NCBI GenBank assembly: GCA_911728435.2
Contig: OU452198.1
Coordinates: 31,587,902 to 31,651,901, forward strand
Direction of reading: 5' to 3'
DNA: 64,000 nucleotides
From: Apoderus coryli
Taxonomy: Eukaryota; Arthropoda; Insecta; Coleoptera; Attelabidae
The notes below the pieces were generated by a model. It saw only the letters and a list, made by a program, of their open reading frames with translations, did no database searches and was not told the origin of the DNA. Made by a program: the position numbers and the translations under genes. Of the stretch, positions 22,901 to 33,885 are shown piece by piece; the stretch's first letter is position 1; every line of letters begins with the position of its first letter.

Positions 22901-23252
22901 TATTCGGGTCATACTAATGCCTAAAGTTGCCTCGATTTCACGATATGTCACATGACGATCTTCTTCAATTAGTTTGCACACAGCATCGATGCTTTCCGGC
23001 ACAATGACCGATTTTGGACTTTAACTTCGTCCCTGAGCGAACTACGGCCACGTTTGAATTGTAGTTTGAAAGTGTACCAGCGATATACAGTGGCCTTGGA
23101 TGTTGCCTTACTACCATATGTTGCATTAAGTTGATTGATGCACTGTTCTTGCGTTAGACCACGTCGAAAGTCATAATAAATCTTAGCTCGAAAATTTTCG
23201 CGACTTAATTCCATTTTTGACCGAGGTAAACTTTTTAACTTACTGTAAATAC

Positions 23253-24424
23253 GAGGGTTGCCTTTTATATTTCAGGATTTGGCATCCCTGGTGTTGCAAT
23301 CAGGCAACTGACAGCTCTATTGTAAAGTTATACGAGCGCTATTTGTGTTGTTTGCAGTAACTTAAAAGATTCATCTCGGCTCAAAAATGGAATTAAATCG
23401 TGAACATTTTTGTGCGACTATTTTTTTTACAACTTGCGACGTGGATTAACACAGCAACAGTGCATGAATGAACTTAATTCAATTTTTGGCGACGAAGCTC
23501 CATCAAGGACCAGTGTTTATCGATGGTATCGTGAATTCAATCGTGGTCGTAGTTCACTCCAAGACGAATTTCGTGAAGGTCGTCCAAAATCAGTTGTTGT
23601 TCCAAAAACTGATAACAAGAGATTGAGACCTTAGGCATTAGTGGGACCAGCATACATTCAATATTGCATAAACATTTGTCTTTCAAAAAAATTTGTTCGC
23701 GTTGGATCCCACACAATTTGTCAATCGCTCAAAAAATGGTTTGTGTTGATTGGTCGAAAGAGATGCTCAAAAAATGCGACCGCGGTGGTTCGAAACAAGT
23801 CTAGGACTTCGTGATAGGTGATGAATCGCGGATTTACGCGTATGAGTCCGAAAGGAAACAGCAGTCGACTGTATGGGTGTTTCAAGATGAGCCAAATCCA
23901 ACAAAAGTTGTTCGCGCAAGAAGCACTTCCAAGCAAATGGTCGCCTGTTTTTTTCGGCAAAACTGGACATGTCGCAACCGTACCACTAGAACAACGCAGA
24001 ACAGTCAATTCTGAGTGGTACACAACCATTTGTTTGCCAGTTGTCTTCCAAGAAATCAGGAAAACCAACCGCCGAAGATGGATCACTCTTCACCACGACA
24101 ATGCGAGCTCTCACACATCGGTTCAAACAACTGCATTTTTGAGCACCCAAAACATCGATTTGATGAGTCATCCGCCGTATAGTCCTAACTTGGCACCGAA
24201 TGACTTCTTGTTATTCCCGTACGTAAAAAAACAAACTGAGAGGTCAACGTTTTTCGACACCTGAAGAAGAATCAGAGTTGCAAAAGTGCTTCGACAATTG
24301 GTTCAAACGCATGCAAAAGTGTATACATCTTCATGGGGAATATTTTGAAAAACAATAAAGTGATTTTCGGTGATTAATTTTTGTTTTTGTTCTCTAATCC
24401 CGAAATATAAAAGGCAAGCCCTCG
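23253..24424 (+). mobile_element. Mariner copy B, inserted in mariner A in opposite orientation
   Basis: Ends CGAGGGTTGCCTTTTATATT at 23253 and complement GGCAAGCCCTCG at 24424, with TA on both sides. Left flank TTACTGTAAA and right flank ACACAAATATTGCTC are the two halves of the 5' untranslated region of mariner A. Confidence 0.85.
23387..24358 (+). pseudogene. Mariner B transposase (DD34D), broken
   Basis: Starts MELNREHFCATIFF, then in another frame RRGLTQQQCMNELNS, VYRWYREFNRGRSSLQDEF and GRPKSVVVPKTD. A central stretch is missing. The catalytic half has GDESRIYAYE (Trp of the usual GDESW is Arg), [37 protein letters not shown] with the second Asp, and YSPNLAPNDF with the third; 34 residues separate them. 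It ends KCIHLHGEYFEKQ at 24358. At least three frame changes. Confidence 0.85.
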
Positions 24425-24564
24425 TAACACAAATATTGCTCACATGTGAAAACGTTTTCAGTGCGTATACTGTCAAAAATGTCAAACTTCAAAATGGCGG
24501 TGACATATTTCATCTGGCAATACCAGTGTTGTCAGTTCTCAATACACAAATAGCAACCCTCGTA

Positions 24565-25140
24565 CTGCACTAAATGTTAAATAATGTATTGTATTCTTTT
24601 TGAAACAACAATTGGTTGTAAATGATATAAATGTATGTATAGTAAATTGTTATAATAGAAACATTAAATATAAGCGTATATAATGTGGTGTCGGTATTAT
24701 GAAAAATTAGCACAATTAAATTTAACGATACTGATTAAATCAAATAATTAAGTTACAAAAAATGTTATTTATTTAATAATTTAACGGGAATCCCCATTTA
24801 AAAACTTATGTTACGTAAATTCTATGTGAACGTATACGTCATTAGGGATCAATATTTCTCATCTAAAAAGAGAGATGAATTTATACTATAGAAAATGTAA
24901 CATTTAAGGGGCTAACGAACTCGACCAATAGGAGGCAGCTTAGCGAGACACACACTCTCGACTCGGCAACAACCCCATCTAAAACAGGGTCACCTCATCG
25001 ATTTTCCCACATAGAGGGGGGTATATATTTTGTGCAACGTTGCCAATAATAGATTATACAGTGAGGGCTAAAATTTGATGCAGTTTTTGTGCGTGAAAAA
25101 TGGATCGTTCGCAAACCTCAATTCGGCGATTTGTATTATT
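24565..25140. other. Unassigned spacer
   Basis: No recognisable gene. A GC-richer patch at 24905-25020 (AGCTTAGCGAGACACACACT and CATCGATTTTCCCACATAGA) has no match elsewhere in the window. Confidence 0.3.
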
Positions 25141-26230
25141 TTTTAGCTCTCCATATCATATATGTAATATATACAATGTCTCCACGGATAGAGTTTGGAA
25201 GAGGAGAAACTTTTTTATTTGTAGATTTAGAAGAAAAAGTCATTCTTTATAAAAACGTCTGTTTGTGTCGAAACTAGAATTTCAAATACCAAATTTACGA
25301 TGTCTATACAGGGTATATCAAGAATAACATTTTTAATGATTTTGATTTTTTTGTTTTTTTTTTTTAATTTTATGAAAATATTTTCAAAATCGTGATTTAT
25401 CAAAGTGGTGGATTTCATAGCTACTATTAAAATAATAAAATTAAAAAAAAAAACAAGGAAATCAAAATCATTAAGAATGTTATTTTTGATATACCCTGTA
25501 TAGTAATCGTAAATTTCGTATTTGAAATTGTAGTTTCGACACAAGCAGACGTTTTTATAAATAATTACTTTTTCTTCTAAATCTACAAATAAAAAAGTTT
25601 TTCCTCTTCCAAACTCTATCCGTGGACACACTATGCACTATACACACTATTAGTTTCATGAATTTTTTTTTAATTTCACCGGAAATACTTGTTTTTGGTC
25701 ATTTTATACATAAATAAGTAGTTTAAAAAAATGTCTGTCTGTCTGTATCCACGAAAACGCAAAAACCACTTAACAGATTTTAACCAAATTTGACACAAAA
25801 ATAATATTGGACATGGCAAGAAGCTGATTAGATTTTGGCAAACATTGAGCGTTGGTAAGGGGTTTATAAGAGGGTTCAAAATTAAAAAAATTCATAGTTC
25901 TTAAACTTATCTGAAATACTGCATAATTTTGTACGCATTTATTTGAATATAACCTAAAATATAGAACATAAAATATTAGACCACATTGGCGTTCGAAAAT
26001 AGTGTAAAATGGGGTAAAAAAGATTTTAAAAAAACGTATTTCTTAAACATAGCAGAAATATTAACTAGTTATTTATAGCTTTGATAGAATATATCCTATA
26101 AAATGTGTCATACATAACTTACTTTCATAGGCGTTCGTAAATAGTGGAAAAGGGGTCAAAACATAAAAAATATATATTTCCTAAACTTATTCGAAATACC
26201 TATGTCAACTTTCTTCAAATATCGTGATTG
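25140..26230. repeat. Repeat also present at 44935-45330, split here by a palindrome
   Basis: TTAGCTCTCCATATCATATA at 25144 and AGTTTCATGA with ATTTCACCGGAAATAC at 25650-25690 are adjacent in the copy at 44935 but 500 bp apart here. The shared body continues through TATCCACGA, ACTTAACA-ATTTTAACCAAATTTG and CATTGAGCGT. TGTCTGTCTGTC at 25733 is a microsatellite in it. No coding capacity. Confidence 0.7.
25179..25629. mobile_element. Palindromic MITE of about 450 bp
   Basis: Two arms of roughly 200 bp are inverted copies: both contain CCACGGATAGAGTTTGGAAG, GTAGATTTAGAAGAAAAAGT, AAAACGTCTG and ATACCCTGTATA. A T-rich and an A-rich stretch form the centre. Short reading frames on both arms with the same peptide are a by-product of the inversion. 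Confidence 0.75.
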
Positions 26231-26236
26231 GAACTA

Positions 26237-26652
26237 CACGGTGTTCCAAATATATTACACTTTCAAAACCACTAACTATAAATATTGAAACAGTTGAATA
26301 ACAATGCAACAGTACAAAATAAAATGCAAAAAAAAAAACACTTAAATAAATGTTCGAAGTGTCTCTCGAATGATGAATTGTATTTATTTGTTGGTTTTAT
26401 TTTTTCGAATGCCTGGGGATCACAATACACTAACTCCTCTTCATTATTAATATTATTCTTATAAATTTGAGCCCAAATGAAAAATCTAGGAGTTACACAA
26501 CACGTGAAAGCAGTTTCTATCTTTTGGTTAGAATATTTTACAATAGTTGCCTAGGCTCGTGATTATTCACTTTCAGATGCTAAATTTGGACGCGATGTGT
26601 TATAAAGCGTTTGCGATCCTCTCTATTGTCATAATACATCTGGAACACCCTG
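26237..26652. mobile_element. MITE with CACGGTGTTCC / GGAACACCCTG ends
   Basis: Left end CACGGTGTTCCAAATATATT and right end the complement of CAGGGTGTTCCAGATGTATT, each next to TA. 416 bp, no gene. Confidence 0.6.
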
Positions 26653-26946
26653 TATATTATAATATTCCACGCTTCATCAGTTCATATGATGTTCTGCGCC
26701 AAGTTAGAATTGGCAAAAGTTGAACCTAAATTTTTTGTCATTTTGTCAACAGCTATTTCGTCTAAATCCCTGCGATTTCCACCTTTAGGGACATCTAAAA
26801 CAACTGTTTATTCCGCTTACACACCGAATGCAGCCATATAAGTGAAACGCGTTACCGTCAAAGAAAAAATATGCGAGAGCATGTGCATGACCTTATTTTT
26901 CTTGAACCATATAAATTTATATTTAATTATTAAAACTGCGTCTGCT

Positions 26947-26985
26947 CATACATGTTCCGAGATTATAATCTCATCTTCAGTGACA
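26947..26985 (-). ncRNA. Hammerhead-like motif, degenerate
   Basis: On the - strand: TGTCA, CTGAAGA, one extra T, a hairpin GAGATT..AATCTC, then GGAAC in place of GAAAC, then ATGTATGA. Stem II differs in sequence from the copies at 43.6 and 43.9 kb but still pairs. The A-to-G change in the core would inactivate it. Confidence 0.4.
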
Positions 26986-27314
26986 TTAAATTTTACAAAA
27001 TCCGTTACTATATTATGCACATTCTAGAAATAGTAAAACTAGTTAGTAATGGAATTATTACATGCCATATATATGGTGTCTTACAATTTTGTGAAAAACT
27101 TTTTGAAACTTATATAAAAAAAATAATTATGAAACATTTTTATCGAAATTTAACACTAGCATAGGCTCTAACTAGCCTTATATATTTAGTTTTCTTTTTA
27201 TATATCATAATACTCAATTGAAACAATTGAGAAAACGGTTTCAAATTAAATTGACGACCAATCTCGTGCTCAATTAAAAGATATTGGTTGGGATTTAAAA
27301 TTTCAACAGTTATA

Positions 27315-29157
27315 CCGTTACATTAAGGGTGGAGAGGTAGCATATCTCGGGAAATAATAGTCGTAGGACAATGGGGAAAAAATTATTTTAGGGAAATTGA
27401 CCATGGGAAATCGCTGGAAATAGTTTTTTAGTTCTTAACTATACCGCTAGGGGTCGTAATATATACAGTAATGCGAAAAATGCATTTTTATGGAAAATTT
27501 CGCAATATAAGTTAAAAAAACAATACCACCACAGTAATGCTACTGAGATTTGGCATCTTTTTGGTGTATCACTTTTTATTGTGCGGCTTGAAATAAAGGC
27601 AGTAGGGAAGAACGACATTTTTGCCTATGATAATGTCTATAACTTTGGTTTGGTTTAACCGAATTTATCAATCTAATTTTTGTTTAAGAACTAAAGCCTT
27701 GCTGATGAAGAACAATATCATAACTGTTTTTTGGGGTTCCGCTAGATGGCGCTATTTGCAATTCCTAGGGTTTTTTTAATTTTTCTTTAAAAACTTAAAT
27801 GGAATGATACAAATATTTTATCAAAAATGAAAAGTAAATTGAATTTGCAACAAAAAAGTCCCAAACCGCACATCAAGATCTTTATTCGTTTCAGAATTAT
27901 GGCCAAAAGAATGTTGTTCACCAATATTCGTTGAAAAATCATGTGTCTTTAATTTTCCGTGATCAAGAATGCAATGGGAAATAAAGAAATAGGTTTAAAC
28001 TTTATTAAACCGATAGTTTAGGATTTTAAAATCTTTTAAACTGCATCCTTTCAGTATGGTTTTACATCAGGCACTTACAGATGCCGATTTTGACAAGCGC
28101 CTAGACTTTTGATATTGGCTGAGAGATATGTGCACGGAAAACCCGCAATTTCTCTCAAAGATTTCATGGACTGATAAAGCCAGTTTTGGTAGTGTTAATT
28201 TACACAATACGTATTATTGGCCATAAACAAATCCTCATTGGATGCGGGAATTTAACCATCAAATTAGATGGACTGTAAACATGTGGTGTGGAATCGTTGA
28301 CGGCAGAATTATTGGACCATTTATAATTGATGGCCATCTGAATGGACAATCGTATCTCAATTTTTTAAGAACTAATTTGCAAATCCTTTTAGAAGATGTT
28401 CCACTCAACGTACAGATGTCCATGTGGTATCAACACGATGGACGCCTAGCGCATTTTTTTGAATAGGTGCGCAATTTTTTAAATGTTGTTTATCTAAATC
28501 GTTGGATTGGAAAGGGTAGCGTATTTTTGTGGCTACCTAGATCCCCGGAGTTGACAGTGTTAAATTTTTACTTGTGGGGAAGGATAAAAAACATGGTTTA
28601 CCAAACACCACCAACCACTCGAGAGAACATGATTGTGCCAATTCAATGAAATCGAGGCGGCGGTTGCTAGTACCTACATTAAAAAGAGCCAATAGCTGCA
28701 TTTTGTAAAATTGGGGTCATTTTGAACATTTATGAAAGTTTTGTTGGTATCTAGTTATAATATTGTTTTTTTTTGTTATTGTTAATTTTTGTTATTTTCA
28801 TTGGTTATCCATTATTATTTCTTTATTTCCCATGGCATTCTTGTTCACGGAAAATTAAGGATACATGATTTTTCAACGAATTTTGGTGAACAACATTCTT
28901 TTGGCCATAACTCTGAAATTAATGAAGATTTTGATGTGCGTTTTGGACTTTTTGGTTGCAAATTCAATTTACTTTTCATTTTTGATAAAATATTTATATC
29001 ATTCCATTTAAGTTTTTAAAGAAAAATCAAAAAAACCTTAGGCGTTGCAAATAGCGCCATCTAGCGGAGCCGCAAAAAACAATTATAATTTGAAATATTT
29101 TTTTCTTCTATTATTTCCTGAGATATGCTACCTGTCCACCCTTAATGGAATACCCGG
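27315..29157 (+). mobile_element. Rosa-like mariner with inverted repeats of up to 680 bp
   Basis: Left arm 27315-27990 and right arm about 28815-29157 are inverted copies ending CCGTTACATTAAGGG and CCCTTAATGGAATACCCGG, each next to TA. The right arm has lost about 330 bp that the left arm and the solo arm at 2755-3442 retain. The transposase remnant lies between them. Confidence 0.8.
28075..28650 (+). pseudogene. Rosa-like transposase, N-terminus lost
   Basis: The + strand reads HQALTDADFDKRLDF, ISWTDKASFG with the first catalytic Asp, WTVNMWCGIVDGRIIGPF, LNGQSYLNFLRTNLQ, LLEDVPLNVQMSMWYQHDG with the second Asp, then after one stop RWIGKGS, LPRSPELTVLNFYLWG and NMVYQTPPTTREN. The third catalytic position is Asn instead of Asp, 41 residues after the second, so catalysis would fail even without the stops. 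Confidence 0.82.
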
Positions 29158-29208
29158 TATAATTGGAACCAATAACTCTTATTACAATATAAAACAGTAA
29201 CGGATTTT

Positions 29209-29462
29209 TGGCGTCATTGATCGAGCGTGCGCTTCGCATGCGGAAGGTTCTGGGTGCGAATCCCAGCACTGGCAATATTTTTTTTTCTAATTTTTAAATA
29301 AAGAAAGTAGTTAGTTTGTTACGTTAGTGTATTGGAAATAATGAAAATAATACAATTTTAATAATAATAATTATTAAAATTCTGATTCGTTACGCAGGTC
29401 ATATATTTTTAATTATATCTTTTCGAGAAAGTTTTGGGGCGACACAACCGATTTTTTTTTCT
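29209..29462 (+). mobile_element. tRNA-derived SINE, copy 1
   Basis: Head at 29209-29275 has CGCTTCGCATGCGG (anticodon-arm region) and GGTGCGAATCC, one mismatch from the polymerase III B box. The body shares CAAT followed by a T run, TTATTGGAAATAAT-like and GACACAACCGATTTTTT with copy 2 at 34348-34548. Confidence 0.65.
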
Positions 29463-29830
29463 ATAAAGTCAGTCTATTTTACATATTTCTATTTGAAGAA
29501 TTTTTAGACTGACTTAATAGGAAAGAAAAATATTGATAAATAATTATAATATGTTGTAGACTAATAATAAATAAATAATAATATTTGTCGGAACGTCCAG
29601 GAAAAATAAAAGAAATATGACATGAAATAAAAAAAAACTTTTATTTCACTCGGACATAAAAATGCTGTCGCATCCACTCAATTGTTGTTTATTTTCGAGT
29701 AATTGGATATCCACAGTAGTATGGACTATTTCCTAAAAACTTTTATTTTATTTTTGTTGTTGTTTAATACGAACCTAAAGCACAATACCGATATCCAAAA
29801 ATTATAAACTAATAAGTAAATTTAAACTAA
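29463..29830. repeat. Penelope-like terminal repeat fragment
   Basis: Matches 52500-52745: TTTTTAGACTGACTT, TAATTAT with TGTAGACTAATA, TTTGTCGGAACGTC and TATGACATGAAATAAAAAA, then AATACGAACC and GATATCCAAAAATTATAAA. The hammerhead-like core present in the other copy is truncated here. An extra piece is inserted near 29645-29750. Confidence 0.55.
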
Positions 29831-30479
29831 AGCATTCTCCGAATGGCTTATTATTGTGAAGTAATCTTTATATTGAAAATGGTGCGTCAGAATAAAAAAG
29901 TCGGAGACCTGAATTAAGTTGGTTTTGAGCATGACTCGCCGACAAGAACGCCACTGATGTAAATGCTTTAGACAGCAATTTGGTACATGTCAATGTGACC
30001 TTTAATGGTAGATTTGCGTGTACCAACACATCGGTAATTTGTTTAAAGGGAGTATTTCCGGAATTATGTTTATATGAAATTTTTTGTGAAACGTTTGACA
30101 ATGATGTTGATATCTACTATATGTGCAGACCGATATACTTATAATTATATCAAAATCGGACAATTTTAAACAATAGTACACTGCTCAAAAAAAAGTAAAG
30201 GAACACTTTTGGATAACCCTGTAATTTTTTGGCTTGCTGTTATTAACAAATGAAAATTATATTTTCATAATGGATTTACATTTTATTTTTGTGATTTGTT
30301 GAAAAATAAACGTGATTATGCTTATTTATTCGAGATAAGTTTAATATTCCACAGCAAGTACAAAAAATAAAGTGATTATGAAAGTATTCACATTTAGGTT
30401 TTATGTCGCGGCAGGCTTAGAGAGCGTCATCGGGCAACGGCCTGACAGTTTGTAGTTGTTGAATTCATTATCTGTCAAA

Positions 30480-32998
30480 ATGAGAGATCTTAGCAAGATA
30501 GAAGTCACTCGTGCTATAGCTTTAGTTGAAATTCGTGTAAAAAATCGACAAGTAACTAGAAATTGTAATCGCAGTATGTCAGTTATCAAACGTGTGTAAA
30601 TCGCAAAACTACACAAATTCAAGACCGATATTTAGTAGTTTCTTCTTTGCGAAAACGAATAGCGACAGCAAAAGACCTTTTTGAAGGTCTTTTGCTGTCG
30701 CTATTCATGTTGTACTTTGGTACACTTAGGATGGCTCATCAGGTAACCATTTCTAACCAGACTGTTAGAAACGGGAAGGAGATTTAAAACCAAGAAGGCC
30801 GGTACGAAAACCTGTTTTAACTCGACATCATAAAACTATGCGATTAAACTTTGTTCGTGAACATTTGGGATGGCAACTTCGACAATGGAGGCCAGTACTT
30901 TTAACAGACGCATCAAGATTTCATCTCACTCGTTGTGATGACTGATTGTGTGTGTATAGACGTCCGAATGAACGATAATCCACTGCTGCTGTACAAGAAG
31001 TATCCAGATTTGGAGATGGTCCGATAATGGTCTGAGGTGGAATAAGTTTGTACGCAAAAACCGATCTTGTAGTGATACTGGGAAGACTTACAGCTGCAAG
31101 ATATATGGATATCAGATTAGATCAGGTTATTCCTGCAGCATATGGTATAGGCCCTGATTTTCTTTTCATGCAGGATAATCATACTGCTACGATTACTATA
31201 GATTTTCTTAACGAGCATGAAATTCGTAAAATGGATTGGCCAGCGATAAGCCCTGACGGCAATCCAATTGAACCCTTGTGGGATATATTGGACAGACGTG
31301 TTCGACGTCGTCCAAATCCACCTCAAACCCTTCAGCAATTAACAGAAGCCTTAATCGAAGAGTGGGACAGTATATAACAATAATAATAAACAGTTTATTT
31401 GCAGTCATATACGTATAAAGAAAAAGTTACAATGCATAACGTGTAACATAATAAAAACGAAATCACAATTACAATATAGCAACCGCAATCATAACTACAA
31501 CAACCCAAAAAAATAACTGCAAAAGGGGTTAGAAGGCAGTAAAACTGATTTTGATATTTTAACCCGTACGGAAAAATTAACACTTTATACTACTACATCT
31601 ATAACAGTTCCCGAAAACTTACAATTAACTAAATCAATTTGAACTGCAATGAATACAAAGAAAAAAACAACAAAAAGAAAACAAAATTAAAATAAAATAA
31701 AAGTTGAAATCATAACCACTACACAATATGAAAATTAAACCAAATTTAATAGTTTTCTTCTAAGAAGTACACGAAACGTTGTTACTTTATAAGTCTTAAA
31801 ATTGTGAGGAATTCCATTGTAGATGCTATAGACGTTATAGGAAAAGGATCGCACGAATAACAAGGTGCGATGAGCTGGAGGAGACAATAAACCCTTAAAC
31901 CTCAGATTAAGATTGTGTACATCAGACCTAAACCTAATCTTTTTGAACAAATATGGTGGATGCCCGTCAAGCAGTAAATTGTGATAAAAGCATGTAGCGT
32001 GATGAAATCGTCTATCTTTCATAGAAAGCCATTTTGCACTAACCAATTTGTGGCTTATTGGATCATATTTTCTAATTCCGTATACATACCTTAAACAGGA
32101 CTTTTGTACACGCTGAATACGGTCTTGATCTGACTTCAGCAAACAAGGACCATACACAATATCACAATAATTGAAGTTACTTAGCACAAGAGTGTCTCTT
32201 AATTTTATTTTTAAATGTGTTGTAAGACAATGTCTGTGCGGATATAACATTAGTTATGTGACCCGTAAAGCGCAGATCCGTGTCCATTTCAACCCCTAAA
32301 TTCCTCGCTGACTGACAAAATGCGATGGGCATACCATCAATGTCAACGCTAAGACCCTGTTCCATTAATGCCCTGCTTCTACCAAAAGCCAATATCTTTG
32401 TCTTAGATGGATTAATTTTTAACTGGTGTGCACTGGACCAAGTTATAAGAGAAGTTAAGTCTTGTTTTATGTGATTTGAAGCAACAGAGATATCTACAGG
32501 ATTAAATGAAAATCTCAGCTGACTGTCATCAGCGTACATATAGGGACTACAAAAATTAAGACAGCTTGGAAGGTTGGATGTATATATACAGAAAAGCAGA
32601 GGTCCCATTACTGATCCCTGAGGTACAGCACAAGCTATGTAGCCCAAGTCAGATCTTCCATTAAGGGTTTCCCCAATTGACGACGACCGTGCAAATAACT
32701 CTTCAGAAAATTCAAAGCACTTGAAGAAAATCGGGAAAAGCTGAGAACTGCCAGTAAAATGTCATGACTTATGGTATCAAACGCCTTTGAATAATCTATC
32801 AATAGCAAAGTAGAACACTTACCGGTATCGAGATCACGCAAAATGTCATGAGTAACATCCAGAAGTGCCGTTGCACAGCTGTAGCCCTTACGGAAACCCG
32901 ATTGTTATTATAGGAAGACATTCGAAGGCTCGTGAGAAGTATGCCAAGAAGATTCCAAATGGTCATTCGTGCTGCTGGAGGGCACACGCGATACTAAA
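30480..32998 (+). pseudogene. Tc1-like transposase, frameshifted and split by the LINE
   Basis: Starts MRDLSKIEVTRAIALVEIRV at 30480. The later part (31048-31377) reads GPDFLFMQDN with the second catalytic Asp, then MDWPAISPDGNPIEPLWDIL with the final Glu, DRRVRRRPNPPQTLQQL and EEWDSI, where the LINE begins. Reading resumes beyond it as RSMPRRFQMVIRAAGGHTRY and stops at 32998. Three residues are missing between the catalytic Asp and Glu, and several frames are needed. A 23-bp hairpin interrupts it at 30657-30706. Confidence 0.85.
31378..32905 (-). pseudogene. 5'-truncated CR1/Jockey-type LINE inserted in the Tc1 gene
   Basis: On the - strand, from the 5' truncation near 32905: SGFRKGYSCATALLDV in a shifted frame, RDLDTGKCSTLLLIDYSKAF, DTISHDILLAVL, VPQGSVMGPLLFCIYTSNL and catalytic YADDSQL, then ARNLGVEMDTDLRFTGHI and a C-terminal region with RIQRVQKSCLRYVYGIRK and WLSMKDRRFHHA, ending at 31735. 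About three frame changes. The 3' end near 31378 has TAACAATAATAATAAA. Related to, but distinct from, the LINE at 1-2450. Confidence 0.85.
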
Positions 32999-33244
32999 AC
33001 ACATTGGTTTTCAGATAGCGGAACATTGCCATTTGAAAAATGTTTTATTTTCATTTTGTTATTGCCACTTTTTTTTAAATGTTGATCTTAGTTTACATAT
33101 AAAGGATTAGTTGAAAGTTCTATTAATCGGTTTATTACAAGAAAATATGTGTCTTTCAGAATGTAAATGGTCATCTGTATATAACTATCACTTAGTAAGT
33201 TACAGGGTTATACAACAGCGTTCCTTTAATTTTTTTGAGCAGTG

Positions 33245-33330
33245 TATATTGTGTACTTAGTAGGAAAAGAAAGACTTTCCCGGACGACTATAAAATTTGC
33301 AACCATAGGAGTCCGGAACAGCAGTTGTCA
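33245..33330 (+). repeat. Short repeat, inverted copy at 39270-39345
   Basis: TGTGTACTTAGTAGGAAAA, CCGGACGACTA and ACCATAGGAGT are shared with the complement of 39270-39345. The Tc1 element was inserted at its edge. Confidence 0.6.
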
Positions 33331-33471
33331 ATTTTATGTAAGTAACGTCAAGGTTATTTCTCGTAGATTATGTGCTTCGAAAACAATTAAAATGTGTAGT
33401 CTTTGGATTAAAGATTGAAACACTGCTCATACAAAGCATGGCATGCAGGAATTGAAGAAATTTTCAGTATA

Positions 33472-33543
33472 CATGCCGTAGCCAAAATGGTATAGCACCT
33501 GACCGGCAATCGGGAGATGTGGGTTCGAATCCCACTTGTGTCG
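33472..33543 (+). repeat. tRNA-related sequence (SINE head or tRNA pseudogene)
   Basis: Has a polymerase III A-box-like TAGCCAAAATGG, an anticodon arm CCTGA-CCGGCAA-TCGGG with five pairs, and a perfect T arm GTGGG-TTCGAAT-CCCAC containing the B box GGTTCGAATCC. The acceptor stem does not pair well, so a working tRNA is unlikely. It lies 130 bp upstream of a PRODH exon. Confidence 0.55.
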
Positions 33544-33676
33544 CGAAATTAATACTTTTATAGAGGTAGCGCAACAAAAAAGTTGGAAAATAAAATAGGA
33601 GAAGCAGTCAGAAATTAATTTTTCTCTTGTTGAATTTCTATGCTTTAATTAATTGTATTTGATTTTTACGTTGCAG

Positions 33677-33885
33677 TTGATGAAGTTAACCAGAGGAATT
33701 CTGGGTGAAAGATTGTTTATTGCATTGATGAAATCAACATTCTATGGTCATTTTGTTGCTGGTGAAGATCAATTCAAGATACGACCCGTATTAGCCAGAT
33801 TGAGATCGTTTGGTGTTAAACCTATACTGGATTACTCTGTTGAGGAGGATCTGTCACAAGAGGAGGCGGAGAAACTAGAAGTAGA
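33677..33885 (+). CDS. PRODH: PRODH exon A
   Basis: Acceptor TTTTTACGTTGCAG, donor GTAAGT after GTAGA. Encodes [31 protein letters not shown] and [17 protein letters not shown], the conserved N-terminal helices and first strand of the domain. The exon begins in phase 0, so a coding exon must precede it. Confidence 0.93.

Larger units (their letters stand above)
20860..23214 (-). pseudogene. Mariner A transposase, interrupted
   Basis: N-terminus at 23214: MELSRENFRAKIYYDFRRGL, TQEQCINQLNATYG, TVYRWY and FKRGRSSLRDE. After the piggyBac insert the C-terminal half resumes (21469-21233), including GFMPISQNEKANRQ, FVPEALKSKRWRVTKPGHVA and TVALENQKTLNSA. These are DD34D mariner motifs. Frameshifts and the insertions make it dead. 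Order of events: mariner A first, then the other elements. Confidence 0.8.
19770..24562 (-). mobile_element. Mariner (copy A), split by four later insertions
   Basis: The ends are CGAGGGTTGCTATTT at 19770 and its complement AAATAGCAACCCTCG ending at 24562, each next to TA. Subtracting the inserts (MITE 19788-20848, piggyBac 21522-22620, an unknown piece of about 215 bp near 22655-22870, mariner B 23253-24424) leaves about 1.24 kb, the size of a normal mariner. Copy C at 55350-56616 shows the uninterrupted sequence at the junctions, including 24428-24560 here versus 56485-56605. Confidence 0.85.
30179..33244 (+). mobile_element. Tc1-like transposon split by a LINE
   Basis: Ends CACTGCTCAAAAAAAAG at 30179 and its complement CTTTAATTTTTTTGAGCAGTG at 33244 are flanked by TA (30177-30178, 33245-33246). 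Without the LINE (31378 to about 32905) the element is about 1.54 kb, normal for Tc1. Confidence 0.88.

Noticed and set aside
25089..25631. Paired ORFs on both strands with the same peptide (PRIEFGRG, FLFVDLEE)
   Set aside because: They are the two arms of one palindrome; the identical peptides follow from the inverted repeat and do not show coding selection.
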